DNA from: Geomicrobium sp. JCM 19038
GTDB lineage: Bacteria > Bacillota > Bacilli > Bacillales > Marinococcaceae
Direction: 5' to 3'
DNA: 64,000 nt
Assembly (NCBI RefSeq): GCF_000698125.1
Contig: NZ_BAXA01000010.1
Location: forward strand, 62,001-126,000
Shown: in pieces, positions 8,555-16,587 of the stretch
Layout of the letters: every line of letters begins with the position of its first letter
Numbering within the stretch: the stretch's first letter is position 1
The notes under the pieces: model-generated
Seen by the model: the letters and a program-made list of their open reading frames with translations, nothing else
The model's database searches: none
Told to the model about the DNA's origin: nothing
Program-made: the position numbers and the translations under genes

Positions 8555-9322
8555 TTATCTGTATAAATCATCCACGAGTGTCCAATTATTATAGTAAGAA
8601 TTGATATTATCCTCATCAGGCATAATCATTGTATATTTATGTCCCAAATTTTCAATATAGTAATCATTTGGATCTACCACTACCACTGTGGCATCTACGG
8701 TGTATTGATACATTATATTTTCAACTGGTTTATATACATTTATTGCGAATCTTGACCAATAAGCATCTAAAGGATGTGAGTGTATATAATTACCTAAAAA
8801 ACTAGTACGCTTATCAATTAAGCTTCCAGAGGGCAATGTTTGAAGAAATGAATCTTCCGCAAATGCAGTTACTGAAGTATTTTCATTATGACTATAGCTA
8901 ATTTGTTTATATTTCTCCCCTGTAAGATCAACAATTGATTCACCTAAATTTTTTTGGTTTACTGACTCGGTAGGCTCATTTTGTCCATCGCCGCTTTCGT
9001 AATACTCATGAAATGATTCACATTCATTTTCTGAATAAACAGCGGGACAATCATCTGTATTTTGCTCATTATTAAAATTGTCCTCTTGCAGCTCCAACCA
9101 TTCAGCTTGTGACAACTCATCTTCATTAATAAATGTTTGTTGCTGATTAGCGTTGTCATTTTGAAACTCGATCCAATCGGGTTGAGGTAACTCATCATCA
9201 TCATCATATAAAGGGTCTTCAACTTGCGATAAGTTGTTCATGTTATATTCATTAGAAGATCCATTTTGAGAATTGCAACCAATTAAAATGATAAAAAGTA
9301 AACATAGCATTAATTGTTTCAA
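8555..9322 (-). CDS. Prophage lipoprotein with DCxxVYSxxEC motif and internal repeat (paralogue B)
   Basis: About 255 residues from TTG 9322 (GGGAG about 9 bases upstream), signal peptide MKQLMLCLLFIILIGC ending in a lipobox. Two imperfect repeats follow (DDELPQPDWIEFQNDN then EDELSQAEWLELQEDN), then DCPAVYSENECESF, matching the motif of the neighbouring lipoprotein, and a C-terminal domain. It looks like a diverged tandem duplicate of that gene. Exported, membrane-anchored, function unknown. Confidence 0.7.
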   Translation of the reverse strand: MKQLMLCLLFIILIGCNSQNGSSNEYNMNNLSQVEDPLYDDDDELPQPDWIEFQNDNANQQQTFINEDELSQAEWLELQEDNFNNEQNTDDCPAVYSENECESFHEYYESGDGQNEPTESVNQKNLGESIVDLTGEKYKQISYSHNENTSVTAFAEDSFLQTLPSGSLIDKRTSFLGNYIHSHPLDAYWSRFAINVYKPVENIMYQYTVDATVVVVDPNDYYIENLGHKYTMIMPDEDNINSYYNNWTLVDDLYR

Positions 9323-9638
9323 TATGTCATCTCCCATTTATCAAGAAATCAGCAATATGTATATAATATTATTCTTAAAAAGCGGATTAATCAACGCTAA
9401 ATTTCCATTTTATAGAATTAGAAATAATAATAAAAATTGAGTATTAAAAGATGGAATCCACTCTTTAAACAGACTGGGAATAAATTTACTTAGCCACGGG
9501 GTGATGAGATGAAGAAAATGCAGGGATGTAATTTGTTGACTAAAGAATAAATATTCTGTATATTTATTGGTGAGCGTATGTTTGATATGTTTTGTGGCCA
9601 CGCTTTCCCCACCTCTATGAAGGGTGGGGCTTTTTTGT
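9323..9638. other. Intergenic region beside lipoprotein B
   Basis: AT-rich, without a convincing protein gene. It contains the candidate small RNA at 9536-9638. A 13-codon frame at about 9509 (MKKMQGCNLLTKE) has a GGGGTGATGAG site in front, but is too short to call. Confidence 0.5.
9536..9638 (+). ncRNA. Candidate small RNA with strong promoter and terminator
   Basis: TTGACT (9536-9541), 17-base spacer, TATATT (9559-9564) is a strong SigA promoter. About 70 bases downstream comes a hairpin CCCCACC...GGTGGGG with T6 (about 9608-9636). No start codon with ribosome binding site lies between. The transcript would end at the 3' end of the convergent gene 9639-10294. Part of the promoter (AAATATTCTGTATATT) recurs near 12474. 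Confidence 0.5.
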
Positions 9639-10294
9639 TTACTCGATTTTCTCAAATTGCGTAGACGTACCAAGTTGAATAACATCGCTTTCTTCTGCAA
9701 AAAACACATACTCACTTTCTCCATGAGTTCCGCCTAACGTAACAGTGAAGTTAGGCGATCATTAGTATCGTGAGAAGAAAAGTTCCCACTTCGTCCGATA
9801 GGAGATGACAAGTAGCGACCAGGATCGATATCAGTTCCTACTATATAAGTGCCCGCACTTAACGTAATTGGTTCTTTCTCAGCTTTTTTTAAATCCCCTT
9901 GAGTTTTAGCCAGTAACTCCTCTGTTTTTGACAAATCTTTGGATAAATCCTCTAGGTCAGACTGCATAGAGTCATAATCTTTTTCAATCTGTTCTTTGTT
10001 GTCCTGCATTTCAAGTAGCTCTGACATATCATTTTGAGCATTCTCAATATCTGTATTAATGTCTCGTAAATCACGGTGTAGGTTTTGCCTGCGTTCGATA
10101 AGCCTTTCATTTCTTTGCTCATACTTATCTATTTTTTCTTCTAGTTCACCTTTTAAAACGCTTAACTCATCATAATTATAACGCTCTTCACCTATGACCG
10201 TATTCGCTCCTGTTTGACCGAATAGAAAAGCCCCTGTTCCAATGACTAAGACTCCAACAACAGTAGTAGTGATCTTAACCCATTTATTACTCAT
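9639..10294 (-). CDS. Membrane-anchored coiled-coil protein (one frameshift)
   Basis: An N-terminal membrane helix (about residues 8-26, TTTVVGVLVIGTGAFLFG) is followed by roughly 110 residues of coiled coil (many E/K/L heptads) and a beta domain (SAGTYIVGTDIDPGRYLSS) of a kind common in Bacillus surface proteins. The first frame ends early near 9734; adding one T (minus strand, at 9758) gives SPNFTVTLGGTHGESEYVFF and a stop at 9639. So it is one protein of about 218 residues. Prophage accessory; function unknown. Confidence 0.65.
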
Positions 10295-10360
10295 TGAACC
10301 CCTCCATGTAATTCTTTAGTTCCAATTATAATGAAAAGTAGTAACTTTTTCCATGTGAAT

Positions 10361-10594
10361 TTAATGATCAATAATTTCAATTCCTATTGTGCTCTTAAAA
10401 GATACATACGCAACTCCATTGTCAGAGGTAACAAAATGATAAGTATTCGTTTCATAATTTATATAGTGACAAAAGCCTTTTGTTTCAATAATTGAATCGC
10501 CTTGAAGGTACAACAAATCAACTTGCAGATTATACTCCATGGCTTCACAAAGTATAAATTCTTGTTCTAATTGCTTTTGACTAGTTGCTTCCAT
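10361..10594 (-). CDS. yolD-like: YolD-like protein
   Basis: 77 residues, AGGAGGTG upstream. The pattern EFILCEAMEYNLQVDLLYLQGD...G-x-CHYINYETNTYHFV... fits the YolD-like family (a small SH3-like fold). In Bacillus, YolD-like genes are often paired with the Y-family polymerase UvrX/YqjW in SOS-regulated operons; here no polymerase follows. A LexA-type box lies 37 bases upstream, consistent with damage induction. Confidence 0.65.
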   Translation of the reverse strand: MEATSQKQLEQEFILCEAMEYNLQVDLLYLQGDSIIETKGFCHYINYETNTYHFVTSDNGVAYVSFKSTIGIEIIDH

Positions 10595-10630
10595 AAGAGC
10601 ACCTCCTGTATACTATGAAATATTATATAA

Positions 10631-10642
10631 GAACAAACGTTC
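10631..10642. promoter_or_regulatory. SOS (LexA) box upstream of yolD-like gene
   Basis: GAACAAACGTTC has the Bacillus GAAC-N4-GTTC core and is the same core as the box upstream of the yneA-slot gene at 32477. Confidence 0.7.
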
Positions 10643-10827
10643 TGTAGTCAATAGATCACATAAATTAGCAATAATTCCATTTTTTAATAGTAAAGACTCT
10701 AGTAATATGCTAAAATATGTGACAATAGAAACGATTAATATATTTCAATATTTTATACAGATAAGTTCACTATATGTTGAAGTTTTGGCTGGCGAGTAGC
10801 ATTAATGCTACTCAATTTAACCTACTT

Positions 10828-11043
10828 TTAATCGTCATCCCAGATCCATTCATATAGGTCTTCCATGTGACAGCCTATTATGTATGAGTACAAGTACATG
10901 GTCTCCTTGCTCATACCTTTGCGTCCGGATATGTGATCTGAAATTGTAGTCTCAGACCTACCCGACTTTATAGCTAAATCGATCTGGGTCATTCTGACTT
11001 CAGCAAGTCGTTGACGAAGTAGGCACTTGCCAGCCTTAATCAA
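10828..11043 (-). CDS. Small HTH (XRE-type) regulator
   Basis: About 71 residues. TTG 11043 is chosen because GGAGGT is 7 bases upstream. The sequence RQRLAEVRMTQIDLAIKSGRSETTISDHISGRKGMS is a Cro/CI-type helix-turn-helix; a short acidic tail ends in EWIWDDD. Divergent from another small HTH-like gene 60 bases away, the classical arrangement of a phage switch, although no integrase is in view. Probably a prophage repressor or control protein. Confidence 0.75.
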   Translation of the reverse strand: MIKAGKCLLRQRLAEVRMTQIDLAIKSGRSETTISDHISGRKGMSKETMYLYSYIIGCHMEDLYEWIWDDD

Positions 11044-11101
11044 ACTGCCCACCTCCAAACTAAATCATAGCAAATATTGGATGAGTAGGGTAGGAATATA
11101 A

Positions 11102-11326
11102 ATGGGGGAAATTAACTTGTACAAGAAATTAAAAGAGGCAAGGGTGGAGAGCAATGTAAGTGTGGAAGAGATCGCAAAATGCATAGGTGTAGAATCGTAT
11201 GTTTATCTTGAGAAGGAGAACGGTAATGTCGATTTTCTCTATCATGAGGTATTAAGGTTAAGGCATTTTTTGAAAAAAGATAGTTATAAATTAGAACAAT
11301 TATTCTTTAACTCGAAGGACGGTTGA
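11102..11326 (+). CDS. Small HTH-like protein, divergent partner
   Basis: 74 residues (MGEINLYKKLKEARVESNVSVEEIAKCIGVESYVYLEKENGNVDF). The N-terminal half has a Cro/CI-like helix-turn-helix pattern (VSVEEIAKCIGVESYVYLEKE), with the end helical. The ribosome binding site is weak (GGTAGG). Divergent from the XRE gene at 10828-11043, which suggests mutual control, but the fold call is by eye. Confidence 0.55.
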   Translation: MGEINLYKKLKEARVESNVSVEEIAKCIGVESYVYLEKENGNVDFLYHEVLRLRHFLKKDSYKLEQLFFNSKDG

Positions 11327-11337
11327 TTGAGTGCGCA

Positions 11338-11368
11338 CCCACAGAATACCCACAGAATACCCACAGAT
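11338..11368. repeat. Short tandem repeat, 3 x 11 bases
   Basis: CCCACAGAATA repeated twice and a third partial copy CCCACAGATG, directly after the small HTH gene. Confidence 0.8.
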
Positions 11369-11403
11369 GTTCAATGGTGTTTGAAAGATCCTGAAAAAGA
11401 GTA

Positions 11404-11438
11404 AACCCCAAACCCCTGTATTGTAAGGGTTAGGGGTT
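11404..11438. terminator. Hairpin downstream of HTH gene
   Basis: AACCCCAAACCCCT / AGGGTTAGGGGTT stem with a short loop; only a weak T tract follows on the plus strand. Confidence 0.45.
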
Positions 11439-11466
11439 GTGTATGATTGTATTTGATATCGTAAAA

Positions 11467-11564
11467 CATGTTCCGCACGCAAGTGCACCCGTGGGAGCGC
11501 GAGCAGTATATGAGTTCTTACTAAGAGCTAGAAAGCCTTATCCTGAGAGGGATAGGGCTTTTTT
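11467..11564 (+). repeat. Dispersed repeat copy 1 with terminator
   Basis: Begins CATGTTCCGCAC, G, CAAGTGCAC and ends in a terminator stem AGCCTTATCC/GGGATAGGGCT with T6. It is about 80% identical over roughly 95 bases to 12536-12630. The first 22 bases also occur, inverted, at 28091-28112. Confidence 0.75.
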
Positions 11565-11706
11565 ATTTGGCCAACGATATGAAAAGAGTATGCAAGATAC
11601 AAATTGTAGAAGAGTAATAATTATTTTTCATTTCTGTGAACTTTCACAATGTTAGGCGTTTCCGTGTTAAAGTATTGTTAGTACATTTAACATGGAGGGT
11701 TTACAA

Positions 11707-11913
11707 ATGGAATATATAACAATTCAGGAATTAAACAAAGTTGATGACAATAACGGTAGTGTCCGATTAATATACTCCGAAAAAGACATTAGAAAAGCTG
11801 TGAATGTGAATGTGTCTGACGGTGTTTATGTTTTTAAGCAGTACGATTTAGCTTATGAGAAACGTGTTAAGTTGATTGAGCATATTGAAGATATGTGGGG
11901 TTCGTATCACTAA
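11707..11913 (+). CDS. Small prophage-region hypothetical protein
   Basis: 68 residues from ATG 11707 with GGAGGG upstream (MEYITIQELNKVDDNNGSVR...). Charged, soluble, no motif recognised. It lies alone between the two copies of the 95-base repeat in decayed prophage sequence. Its ribosome binding site and sensible composition suggest a real gene; function unknown. Confidence 0.5.
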   Translation: MEYITIQELNKVDDNNGSVRLIYSEKDIRKAVNVNVSDGVYVFKQYDLAYEKRVKLIEHIEDMWGSYH

Positions 11914-12064
11914 GATGAAATTCATATAAATTACTCAGTTTGAAACGGTTACTGATGAAAAATGGTACATGCGTGATACAGCTGATGTACGTTCTTTGTT
12001 GTGTACATCAAGTGAAAAAATGGAAATGGTTGCTAGTTGCTAAGTGTTAATAGTATAGATCATT

Positions 12065-12144
12065 AGTGCTATAATTGAGGTTCCATTATTTGCTCGCAAT
12101 GGTCGAGTGATCACCTCGCAATTAACCGTGCGGGGTGTTTTTTT
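12065..12144 (+). ncRNA. Candidate prophage small RNA, copy 2
   Basis: Extended -10 TGCTATAAT (12067-12075), hairpin GCTCG...CGAGT near 12092, and terminator CACCTCGC/GCGGGGTG with T7 (about 12112-12144). Same architecture as 6040-6119; the terminator stem is kept although its bases differ. Confidence 0.5.
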
Positions 12145-12233
12145 ACATAAAAAGTACATTCGAGGCGAATTCGCAAATAAGGAGAAGGTTACATATAATC
12201 CTAATGCCATATGCGAAAGAAATTTTACTAACA

Positions 12234-12263
12234 CAAAAAAAGCACTTCCCATAAAGGGAAGTG
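12234..12263 (-). terminator. Minus-strand terminator-like hairpin
   Basis: CACTTCCC/GGGAAGTG stem followed on the minus strand by T8. It resembles the lipoprotein terminator at 7659-7689. No minus-strand gene is seen upstream, so it may be a remnant. Confidence 0.5.
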
Positions 12264-12535
12264 TCAAGGTTCATGCGAGAACAAAACAAAGGGCTGCTGT
12301 ATTAAAATTATGTACAAGTTCTTAAGAAGGTATACATTGGGCAGGGGAGCATGCTGATGTTAAATTTGTAGCGGAGGGTTATGCAGCATCTATATCCCAT
12401 TAGGGTGTTAGACGGCACCCTCCTTCACCATCATATGATGGCAATAAAGATTTATTATATGGTTTTTTAAGTGTAAATATTCTGTATATTAATCTATAAA
12501 GGAAAGTTCAAGTTCTAACCAATTTTAGTCACGAT

Positions 12536-12630
12536 CATGTTCCGCACTCAAGTGCACGCTTAGGAGTACGAGCAGTTAATGAGCTCTTACTAAAAGCTAA
12601 AAAGCCTTATCCGGTTAGGGATAGGGCTTT
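12536..12630 (+). repeat. Dispersed repeat copy 2 with terminator
   Basis: CATGTTCCGCAC, T, CAAGTGCAC start, ending in AGCCTTATCC/GGGATAGGGCT. Differences from copy 1 are not biased to third codon positions, so it is unlikely to be coding. Confidence 0.75.
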
Positions 12631-12731
12631 ATTGTCGTTTAGGATAGGATTTCTTGCCCGCACTGTAGTCCACAAAATGTAAAGCGTTCGCTCCTTTATA
12701 CAGATGTATTCGTTTCAAGAGTTTCCGAGAT

Positions 12732-13487
12732 TTACGTAACCAGTTCTTTGTCGCTAATAATATAATTCCGCAACTGCCCGATGCCTTCAATTTCAGTAAT
12801 AACTTCATCGCCGGCATTAACTTTCTCGAGCCCTTCTGGTGTGCCTGTAAGAATGATGTCGTTCGGGTTTAGTGTCATGAAGCTGCTTAAATATTCAATA
12901 AGGTAAGGAATCGAGAACACCATGTCGCTCGTGTGTCCCTGTTGAGTGACCTTGCCGTTAACCGATGTTTTTAGTTTAAGGTTCATCGGATCTTTGATGT
13001 CTTCTTTATCGACGAGCCATGGGCCGATCGGGGTTAGCGTATCACGATTTTTAACTTTAAGGTTTGGTCTGTAATAATTTTCTAGGTAATCTCGAATGGC
13101 ATAGTCATTGGCGACAGTATACCCAGCTACGTAATCATAAGCATCTTCTTTTTTTACGTTTTTGGCTTGCTTACCGATAACTACGGCAAGTTCACATTCA
13201 TAATGCATATTCGTCGCTTCTTCAGGACGAACGGAAGAACCGTTATGACCGAGAAACGTATTCGGCCCTTTCAAAAAGACGAGTGGCTCTTTTGGTGCAT
13301 TAAAAGACAGTTCTTTCGCATGATCAGCATAATTTAGACCGAGTACGAACACTGTTCCCGGTTCTACAGGAGGTAGCCAAGTGACGTGATCCTCTGTAAA
13401 GATCCGACCGTCTTCAAGCTTCAATTTCCCTTCTACTTCAACCGCTTCATGAATAGCGCCGTCGATGGCAACTCTTGCTCGTTTCAT
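12732..13487 (-). CDS. hpaG2: HpaG C-terminal-type subunit: fumarylacetoacetate hydrolase family isomerase/decarboxylase
   Basis: 251 residues of the FAH fold. EPGTVFVLGLNYADHAKEL and MHYECELAVVIGK carry the acidic metal ligands (E-x-E), and the domain ends in ILTGTPEGLEKVNAGDEV...IEGIGQLRN, all family hallmarks. In homoprotocatechuate breakdown HpaG decarboxylates 5-oxopent-3-ene-1,2,5-tricarboxylate and isomerises the product. In E. coli the two halves are fused; here they are separate genes overlapping by 4 bases. ATG start; divergent from the lyase and transporter genes. Confidence 0.85.
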   Translation of the reverse strand: MKRARVAIDGAIHEAVEVEGKLKLEDGRIFTEDHVTWLPPVEPGTVFVLGLNYADHAKELSFNAPKEPLVFLKGPNTFLGHNGSSVRPEEATNMHYECELAVVIGKQAKNVKKEDAYDYVAGYTVANDYAIRDYLENYYRPNLKVKNRDTLTPIGPWLVDKEDIKDPMNLKLKTSVNGKVTQQGHTSDMVFSIPYLIEYLSSFMTLNPNDIILTGTPEGLEKVNAGDEVITEIEGIGQLRNYIISDKELVT

Positions 13488-14269
13488 ACGTTAACCCCCT
13501 TGGTTGATTTGGCAACCGCTTTGTTTTCTAAAGAACCGATTCCTTCGATGTCGATCCGCACAGTGTCGCCTGCTTGGAACAACGGTGGATTCTCAGGTGT
13601 TCCGACTAACAGTACATCACCTTCGTATAACGTCATATAATCGGTTACGTCTGCAAGCAGTGTGTGGATATCTCTAATCAGGTTCTTCGTGGAATTTGAT
13701 TGACGTCGTTCATCGTTGATATAGACATGAATGTTTAAATCATCAGCACGATCGACGTCGGACGCATCAACAACCCACGGACCGATTGGACAGAAACCGT
13801 CTCGCGCTTTTTGCTTAATTGCTGGTCGGTGCATGCTTTCATGTGGAATGCTAACATCATTGACAATCGTAAACCCGGCGATATAGTCAGCGGCATGATC
13901 AATAGGGACACGCGTCGCTTGTTTTTTGAGAACGATACCTAAAGCCGCTCCGGCTTGCAAATAGTCGCTATCTTCTGGAAAGGGGATATCAGCTTTGTGT
14001 GCACAAAAGGTGTTTCTAGGCTTAATGTAGAGGACAGGCGCTTTTGGTGGGTTTTTATAAGGTGCTTCATTTACTTTTTCACCTAAGTTTGCAAGTTCGC
14101 CTTCATAATTCAATGCAGTTCCGTAAACGGTTCCAATTTTCGGAACTGCGAAGCGAAGTTCGTTCACGTCGTACGTGTTCGATTGGAACGTGACAGTTTG
14201 TGCAACAAGGTCGAGCTCAGCTTCGAGAGCTTGCTCCATTTCTTGTCTACGGCTGTATATTTTAACCAT
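13484..14269 (-). CDS. hpaG1: HpaG N-terminal-type subunit: FAH family protein
   Basis: 261 residues. The C-terminal two thirds have the FAH fold (GTVYGTALNYEGELANLG, VLYIKPRNTF, GDVLLVGTPENPPLFQAGDTV, IEGIGSLENKAV). In place of the E-x-E metal ligands of the companion there is AGAALGIVLKK, so this half has probably lost metal binding and acts with the other half, as in fused HpaG. It is first in a two-gene operon reading away from the hpa lyase. The stop overlaps the next start. Confidence 0.8.
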   Translation of the reverse strand: MVKIYSRRQEMEQALEAELDLVAQTVTFQSNTYDVNELRFAVPKIGTVYGTALNYEGELANLGEKVNEAPYKNPPKAPVLYIKPRNTFCAHKADIPFPEDSDYLQAGAALGIVLKKQATRVPIDHAADYIAGFTIVNDVSIPHESMHRPAIKQKARDGFCPIGPWVVDASDVDRADDLNIHVYINDERRQSNSTKNLIRDIHTLLADVTDYMTLYEGDVLLVGTPENPPLFQAGDTVRIDIEGIGSLENKAVAKSTKGVNV

Positions 14270-14304
14270 GTGTATTCTCCCCTTTGTAAATGATATACAT
14301 TATT

Positions 14305-14407
14305 ATATATGATTTTTAGTTTTCAATCAATTACTCAACGGAAATTACGGAAAAGGAATAATAATTTTTAGAAAGTAAATAAAATTCAACTTGTAATCAT
14401 ATATGAT
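14305..14407. promoter_or_regulatory. Divergent control region with AATCATAT motifs
   Basis: Between hpaG1 and the lyase gene: ATATATGATT at 14305-14314 and a perfect palindrome ATCATATATGAT at 14396-14407. A related inverted repeat GTATGATT...AATCATAC stands before hpaB (20390-20412). They are candidate sites for the pathway regulator. Confidence 0.45.
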
Positions 14408-14481
14408 GTTATATATAATCTCACTTAAGACCGAAAGATGAGTATTCATTACGTGCTTAATGACTAAGGAGGAGAAATAAC

Positions 14482-15398
14482 ATGAGTCAATACGAAGAAA
14501 TTAAGAAACGATTAAGAGGTTCGATCGCGCCAGTGATTACACCATTTAAGGCGAATTATGATATTGATTTCGACAAACAATCAGAACTAATTGAATACCA
14601 ACTAGAAAATGGGTCTCATGCGATCTCGGTTACAGGCACATCGGGTGAGCCGAGCTCGTTAACGACAGAAGAGCGCGTTCAAGTGATGGAAAACGCGATG
14701 AAGACGATTAACGGTCGTGTGCCGTTTGCGCCTGGAACAGGTTCAACGAACCACGATGAAACGTTGTACCTGACGAAGAAAGCAGAAGAGATGGGCGCCG
14801 ATGCAGCGATGGTGATCGTTCCTTATTACAATAAGCCGAATCAAAAAGCGCTGTATAAACATTTTAAAGCGGTTGCAGATTCTGTTGAAATTCCGATTAT
14901 CATTTATAATATTCCAGGGAGAACCGCACAAACCTTGAAGTTGATACGATGGCACAGCTAGTGAAAGATTGTCCGAACATTATCGGCGCAAAAGAATCAA
15001 ATAAAGACTTCGAACATGTTAATCGTGTGTTGTTAAAGTGTGGGCGTGACTTCTTATTATTTTCTGGGATCGAATTGCTTTGCTATCCGATGCTTACAAT
15101 TGGCGGCGCAGGTTCCATCAGTGCTACTGCCAATGTTGAACCTGCCAAAGTGGCGGAGATGCATAATGCGTGGGAGCGCGGAGACATTGAAACAGCTAGA
15201 AACTTACACTTTGAATTAATGAATCTAAATGACGTGCTGTTCAAAGATACGAACCCTGCACCGGTTAAAGCTGCTCTAGGTATGATGGGGATGATTGAAC
15301 CGGTATTACGTATGCCGATGGACTTGCCGTCTGAAAGTTTACAAAAAGAAATCCGTAAAACACTTGAAGACTACAAAATTGCTTTGCAGCCGGTGTAA
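14482..15398 (+). CDS. DapA-family lyase/aldolase of the hpa cluster (one frameshift)
   Basis: About 305 residues of the dihydrodipicolinate synthase/N-acetylneuraminate lyase barrel: GSIAPVITPF start, VTGTSGEPSSLTTEER, then IIIYNIPGRTA, and after the break NIIGAKESNKDF with the Schiff-base Lys. The frame breaks at AAA 14930-14932; adding one A gives RTAQNLEVDTMAQ. Within this cluster it may cleave a pyruvate-containing aldol such as 2,4-dihydroxyhept-2-enedioate in place of HpaI; a biosynthetic DapA is less likely from context. AGGAGG site before ATG. Confidence 0.75.
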
Positions 15399-15450
15399 GA
15401 AACATACACTGGTGTGCGACAAGGGTTGAGAGGTCGTTACAATAAGTTGA

Positions 15451-15478
15451 GGGAAGTGCGAGAACACTTCCCTTCTTT
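15451..15478 (+). terminator. Hairpin between lyase and TRAP genes
   Basis: GGGAAGTG/CACTTCCC stem with a TTCTTT tail. Probably a terminator or processing site between the lyase gene and dctP. Confidence 0.55.
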
Positions 15479-15486
15479 ACATTCTG

Positions 15487-15502
15487 AATGTAAGCGCTTA
15501 AT
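15487..15502 (+). promoter_or_regulatory. Partial cre-like site before TRAP genes
   Basis: ATGTAAGCGCTTAATA keeps the central AAGCGCTT of CcpA sites but misses the final CA. Weak candidate for catabolite control. Confidence 0.3.
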
Positions 15503-15518
15503 AAAGGGGATCGATGAC

Positions 15519-16576
15519 ATGAGTAAAAGAAAGAATCCGTTTTTGACCGTGTTGATACTCCTTAGCAGTATGCTTGTAGCTGCTTCATGTTCAAGTACAG
15601 TGGAAACGTCAGCAGAGTTGAACGAGGACAATGAAGTAAAGCAGGAGTTTATTTTTTCTCATTTTTTCCCGTCTAGTGTTCCGATGGAAACTGAAGTCGT
15701 ACAAGGATTTATCTCCGATGTTGAGAGGTGACGAATGGAGAAGTAAAGATTACGTCTTACCCGAGTAATCAACTCGCTCAGCCTGATAGTCATTATGATG
15801 CAGCGGCGCGAGGCGTCGTTGATATGGGGTATAGCGTGCATAGTTATCGCCCAGGCCAATTTCCGTTAACCTCTGTGTTGGAACTTCCGTTTATTAGTGA
15901 GTCCGCGACAGAAGGGGCAGAGATTATGTGGGACTTAATGGATGAGTTCCCTGAGCTGCGAGCAGAATATGACGATGTTGAATTGTTATGGTTAGCGACG
16001 TCAGAGCCTGCACAACTTTATACGACTGAAAAACAAGTAAAGAAAATTGAGGATTTAAGAGGCATGCGTATTCGCTCTCCATCAATGGAAGTGAACTCGT
16101 GGCTAGAGGAAGTTGGTGCGACGCCGGTGTCGATGCCGATGAGCGATGTCTATGAAGCATTAGATCGCGGCGTTGTCGATGGGATGGTAGGGCCCACTCA
16201 TACGTTACTTGATTATAGTTTGCAAAATGTCATTGATTACGTGACGATCGGTAATTTCTACATGACAACATTTTATGGAGCGATGAATCAGGAGAGTTGG
16301 CGTTCACTTTCGGACGAACATCAAACAGCGATTGATCCAATCAAAGGACGGAACATGGCGATGCAGATTGGCGCCATGCATGATGCACAAAGTGAAGAGG
16401 CAATAAAGACCGCCAAAGCAGCGGGTGCTATATTCTATGAATTAAATGAGGACGAGATTGAAGAGTGGCGAGAACGAATGCAACCTGCCATTGATGATTG
16501 GATCAAGGATAAAGAAGAGCGAGGGCTTCCCGGTCAAGAAATCTATGACAAAGCAGTCGAGCAAAACTTAAATTAG
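15519..16576 (+). CDS. dctP: TRAP transporter substrate-binding protein (one frameshift)
   Basis: Start ATG 15519 with AAGGGGA upstream. Signal peptide MSKRKNPFLTVLILLSSMLVAASC has a lipobox, so it is a lipoprotein. The solute-binding domain follows: FSHFFPSSVPMETEVVQGF, RGMRIRSPSMEVNSWLEEVGATPVSMPMSDVYEALDRGVVDGMVGP, all DctP hallmarks. The frame breaks at GG 15727-15728; one more G restores DVERVTNGEVKI. Periplasm-equivalent binding of a carboxylate for the DctQM membrane pair. Given the hpa genes the ligand may be 4-hydroxyphenylacetate or a related acid (inference). Confidence 0.85.
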
Positions 16577-16587
16577 GAGTATACACT

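Larger units (their letters stand above)
11914..12731. other. Gene-poor decayed region at prophage edge
   Basis: No convincing protein gene over about 800 bases. It holds candidate small RNA copy 2 (12065-12144), a minus-strand hairpin with T run (12234-12263), a piece of the promoter motif of 9536 (12474-12489) and repeat copy 2 (12536-12630). The frames present are short and lack start signals. The phage/host junction may lie near here, but no attachment site is evident. Confidence 0.55.

Noticed and set aside
9410-9724. Minus-strand frame of 104 codons after lipoprotein B
   Set aside because: It is the out-of-frame shadow of the frameshifted coiled-coil gene's 3' end plus AT-rich sequence.
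11437-11655. Reading frame over repeat copy 1 giving HVPHASAPVGARAVYEF
   Set aside because: Differences between the two repeat copies show no third-position bias, and it runs through a terminator.
12340-12410. A frame encoding WAGEHADVKFVAEGYAASISH, suggestive of a toxin or deaminase tail
   Set aside because: Only about 25 codons without start or ribosome binding site; too short to name.
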